Part shown: one piece after another, positions 62,420 through 64,000 of the stretch
Layout: each line of letters starts with the position of its first letter
How positions within the stretch are numbered: position 1 is the first letter of the stretch
Assembly (NCBI GenBank): GCA_030683155.1
Contig: JAUXMV010000058.1
Location: 62,001-126,000 of the forward strand
DNA from: Bacteroidales bacterium
Lineage (GTDB): Bacteria > Bacteroidota > Bacteroidia > Bacteroidales > F082
Reading direction: 5' to 3'
DNA: 64,000 nt
The notes under the pieces: generated by a model
The model's database searches: none
What the model was told of the DNA's origin: nothing
Seen by the model: only the letters and a program-made list of their open reading frames with translations
Translations under genes and position numbers: made by a program

Positions 62420-63724
62420 CTAAAGCGAAAAAGCTTTACGGATATTATCCACATAATCAGTTTTTTCCCAGGCGAAGAAATCCACAGTTTTGTAGTGCCT
62501 AGTGACATTTTTTTCTGTTCGCGATATAGTATTTTCATCATGGTAATAAACCTCAACTTCTTTTTTGTAAGGATCACGTCCGAAATGTCCGTAAGCAGCT
62601 GTAGATTTAAATATTGGATTTTTCAGCCCAAAACGTTTGATAATCGCATAAGGCTTAAGGTCAAAAATTCCCTGAATAGTATCAGCAATCTGAGAATCGG
62701 TCAAATGCTGCCCACTTGCATCCTTTACTTTTGCTGTGCCGAAAGTATTCACATAAAATCCAACCGGACTTGCAACGCCGATGGCATAAGCAACCTGCAC
62801 AAGAACTTCATCGGCAAGGCCAGCTGCAACCATGTTTTTGGCTATATGACGTGTGGCATAAGCTGCTGATCTATCAACTTTAGAAGCGTCTTTTCCGGAA
62901 AATGCACCACCGCCATGTGCGCCTCTTCCACCATAAGTGTCAACAATAATTTTACGTCCGGTGAGTCCTGAATCGCCATGTGGGCCGCCAGTTACAAACT
63001 TACCTGTTGGATTTACGTGCAGCTTGATGTCGTCATTGAAAAGTGACTGAATGTTGGTCGGAAGCTTGGCTTTTACCGCAGGTATCAGAATGTTTTTTAC
63101 ATCGTTGTAAATGATATTCAACATATGATTTTCGTCCTTGTCAAAATCATCATGTTGTGTTGAAACTACGATTGTTTCGATACGAACAGGTTTCCAGCCT
63201 TCATTGTACTCAACTGTAACCTGTGATTTTGAATCCGGACCCAGATAGGTCATTTCTTTGCCTTCACGGCGGATTTCAGCCAGTTTTTGAAGGAGTAAGT
63301 GTGAAATTTCTGTGGTGATGGGCATCAAATTGTCCATCTCCCGGCAAGCATAGCCAAACATCATCCCCTGATCGCCGGCACCCTGTTCTTCGGGCAACTT
63401 ACGCTCAACCCCCTGATTGATGTCGGGCGATTGCTCATGAATGGCTGAAAGTACGCCGCAAGAATTTCCGTCAAAACGGTAAGTGGCTTTAGTGTATCCG
63501 ATATCATTGATGGTATCGCGAATTACGCTTTGAACGTCAACATAACCTTTTGTTTTTACTTCGCCGGCAACAACTGCCAGACCTGTGGTGACCATCGTTT
63601 CAACGGCAACTTTTGATTCAGGATCAAAACGCAGCATTTCGTCGAGGATGGAGTCTGAAATCTGATCGGCTACTTTATCCGGATGACCTTCGGAGACCGA
63701 TTCAGATGTGAATAAATATCCCAT
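62420..63724 (-). CDS. metK: S-adenosylmethionine synthetase
   Basis: Makes S-adenosylmethionine from methionine and ATP. The 434-residue enzyme has the MetK signatures [20 protein letters not shown] near the N-terminus, [13 protein letters not shown], the loop [37 protein letters not shown] and the C-terminal GHFGRDP. Length is slightly longer than the common 384-400, with a small insertion near residue 175-230. The leader of about 145 bases from a predicted promoter holds a SAM-II-like riboswitch, so the product probably regulates the gene. Confidence 0.98.
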   Translation of the reverse strand: MGYLFTSESVSEGHPDKVADQISDSILDEMLRFDPESKVAVETMVTTGLAVVAGEVKTKGYVDVQSVIRDTINDIGYTKATYRFDGNSCGVLSAIHEQSPDINQGVERKLPEEQGAGDQGMMFGYACREMDNLMPITTEISHLLLQKLAEIRREGKEMTYLGPDSKSQVTVEYNEGWKPVRIETIVVSTQHDDFDKDENHMLNIIYNDVKNILIPAVKAKLPTNIQSLFNDDIKLHVNPTGKFVTGGPHGDSGLTGRKIIVDTYGGRGAHGGGAFSGKDASKVDRSAAYATRHIAKNMVAAGLADEVLVQVAYAIGVASPVGFYVNTFGTAKVKDASGQHLTDSQIADTIQGIFDLKPYAIIKRFGLKNPIFKSTAAYGHFGRDPYKKEVEVYYHDENTISRTEKNVTRHYKTVDFFAWEKTDYVDNIRKAFSL

Positions 63725-63782
63725 AACTTATTGATTAAATAATAGTTAATACGTTTTCGGGAAGCTGTGATTGAAAGGCTAA

Positions 63783-63836
63783 ATATTGCTTTAGCATTTT
63801 TTTGTGTGGTTGCAATCAATCAAATCTTTCCACTTG
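63783..63836 (-). promoter_or_regulatory. SAM-II-like riboswitch in metK leader
   Basis: On the minus strand a GTGG...CCAC stem encloses GATTTGATTGATTGCAA and is followed by an A-run and ATGCTAAAGCAAT. The layout stem, GATTTGA, TTGCA, stem close, A-rich, GCTAAAG is that of the SAM-II (SAM-alpha) pseudoknot. ATTG (loop) can pair with the final CAAT, and GCA with TGC, for the second helix. It lies about 60 bases before the start of metK, whose product is SAM. Confidence 0.65.
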
Positions 63837-63869
63837 TGTACAAAAAACACTTTTGTACTATTTTCGCGG

Positions 63870-63877
63870 CAAAGGTA
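63870..63877 (-). promoter_or_regulatory. -7 promoter element of metK
   Basis: Minus-strand TACCTTTG fits TAnnTTTG. It lies about 145 bases before the metK ATG, just upstream of the riboswitch. The -33 TTG is not clear. Confidence 0.45.
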
Positions 63878-63982
63878 ATAAAATGTTTTTGCGGGCTTGT
63901 TGTTGCCGCTGTTTTTTTTTATTCGGTATCATTGTTGTCCTGTTAAATTTTACGAAATGTTCTGTAATGCTTGATATCTCTC

Positions 63983-63995
63983 GTCCCTACGGGAC
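63983..63995. repeat. Short palindrome GTCCC-TAC-GGGAC at window edge
   Basis: Five-base arms around TAC, in a context (TCTCGTCCCTACGGGACTT) that looks like the start of a larger intergenic repeat cut off by the window end. REP-like repeats of this type seem familiar from Bacteroidota, but the family cannot be proved here. Confidence 0.35.
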
Positions 63996-64000
63996 TTCTT

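Overview
The window is a stretch of chromosome from a member of the Bacteroidota, most likely a Bacteroidales-type anaerobe. The signs are SusC/SusD pairs, three proteins with type IX secretion (Por) C-terminal tails, -7 promoter elements of the TAnnTTTG type, few Shine-Dalgarno sites, a long one-chain PurL, and a V-type ATPase operon containing a DUF2764 protein. No rRNA, tRNA or CRISPR array was seen.

Layout. 1-9.4 kb: a truncated thioredoxin-fold protein, a GC-rich non-coding element bounded by repeats, a short-chain dehydrogenase, purL, two small unknown proteins and a T9SS protein. 9.5-23.9 kb: a peptide-utilisation locus. One minus-strand run carries a T9SS-tailed cyanophycinase-like protein, a second exported cyanophycinase, SusC, SusD and a PKD/beta-propeller lipoprotein. 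Divergent from it are a cytoplasmic isoaspartyl dipeptidase and an M28 peptidase, followed by an M14 carboxypeptidase and an enolase-superfamily racemase. Together they look built to cut, import and finish digestion of beta-aspartyl peptides such as cyanophycin. 24-28.3 kb: a cation efflux transporter, two short single-strand-binding proteins and a three-gene hipB-hipS-hipT toxin-antitoxin operon with three palindromic operators. 29.1-34.7 kb: a tight five-gene operon (KamA-like radical SAM aminomutase, CoA-transferase A and B, class III aminotransferase, 3-oxoadipyl-CoA-type thiolase). It reads as a complete route from an alpha-amino acid through a beta-amino acid and a beta-keto acid to two acyl-CoAs.

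34.7-48.5 kb: a beta-CASP metallo-beta-lactamase, a large T9SS protein with tandem repeats, a CrtA-like protein, two paralogous small exported proteins built of an IDDIPF repeat (each with its own promoter-like motif and terminator), a transglutaminase-like protein, SixA, polyphosphate kinase, a 52-residue membrane protein and a SNF2 helicase. 48.6-50.6 kb: moeA and a short moaA. 50.8-58.7 kb: the V-ATPase operon E-DUF2764-A-B-D-I-K, whose K subunit keeps the sodium-ligand residues. 58.7-64 kb: an MmcQ/YjbR protein, an unknown exported protein, an OmpA-family protein, an AraC-type regulator and metK, which has a SAM-II-like riboswitch in its leader.

The strongest candidates for undescribed biology are the beta-aspartyl peptide (cyanophycin) SusCD locus, the beta-amino-acid operon headed by an aminomutase that lacks the lysine-binding aspartates, and the IDDIPF repeat proteins. 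All functions are read from sequence motifs and context; no database search was possible.
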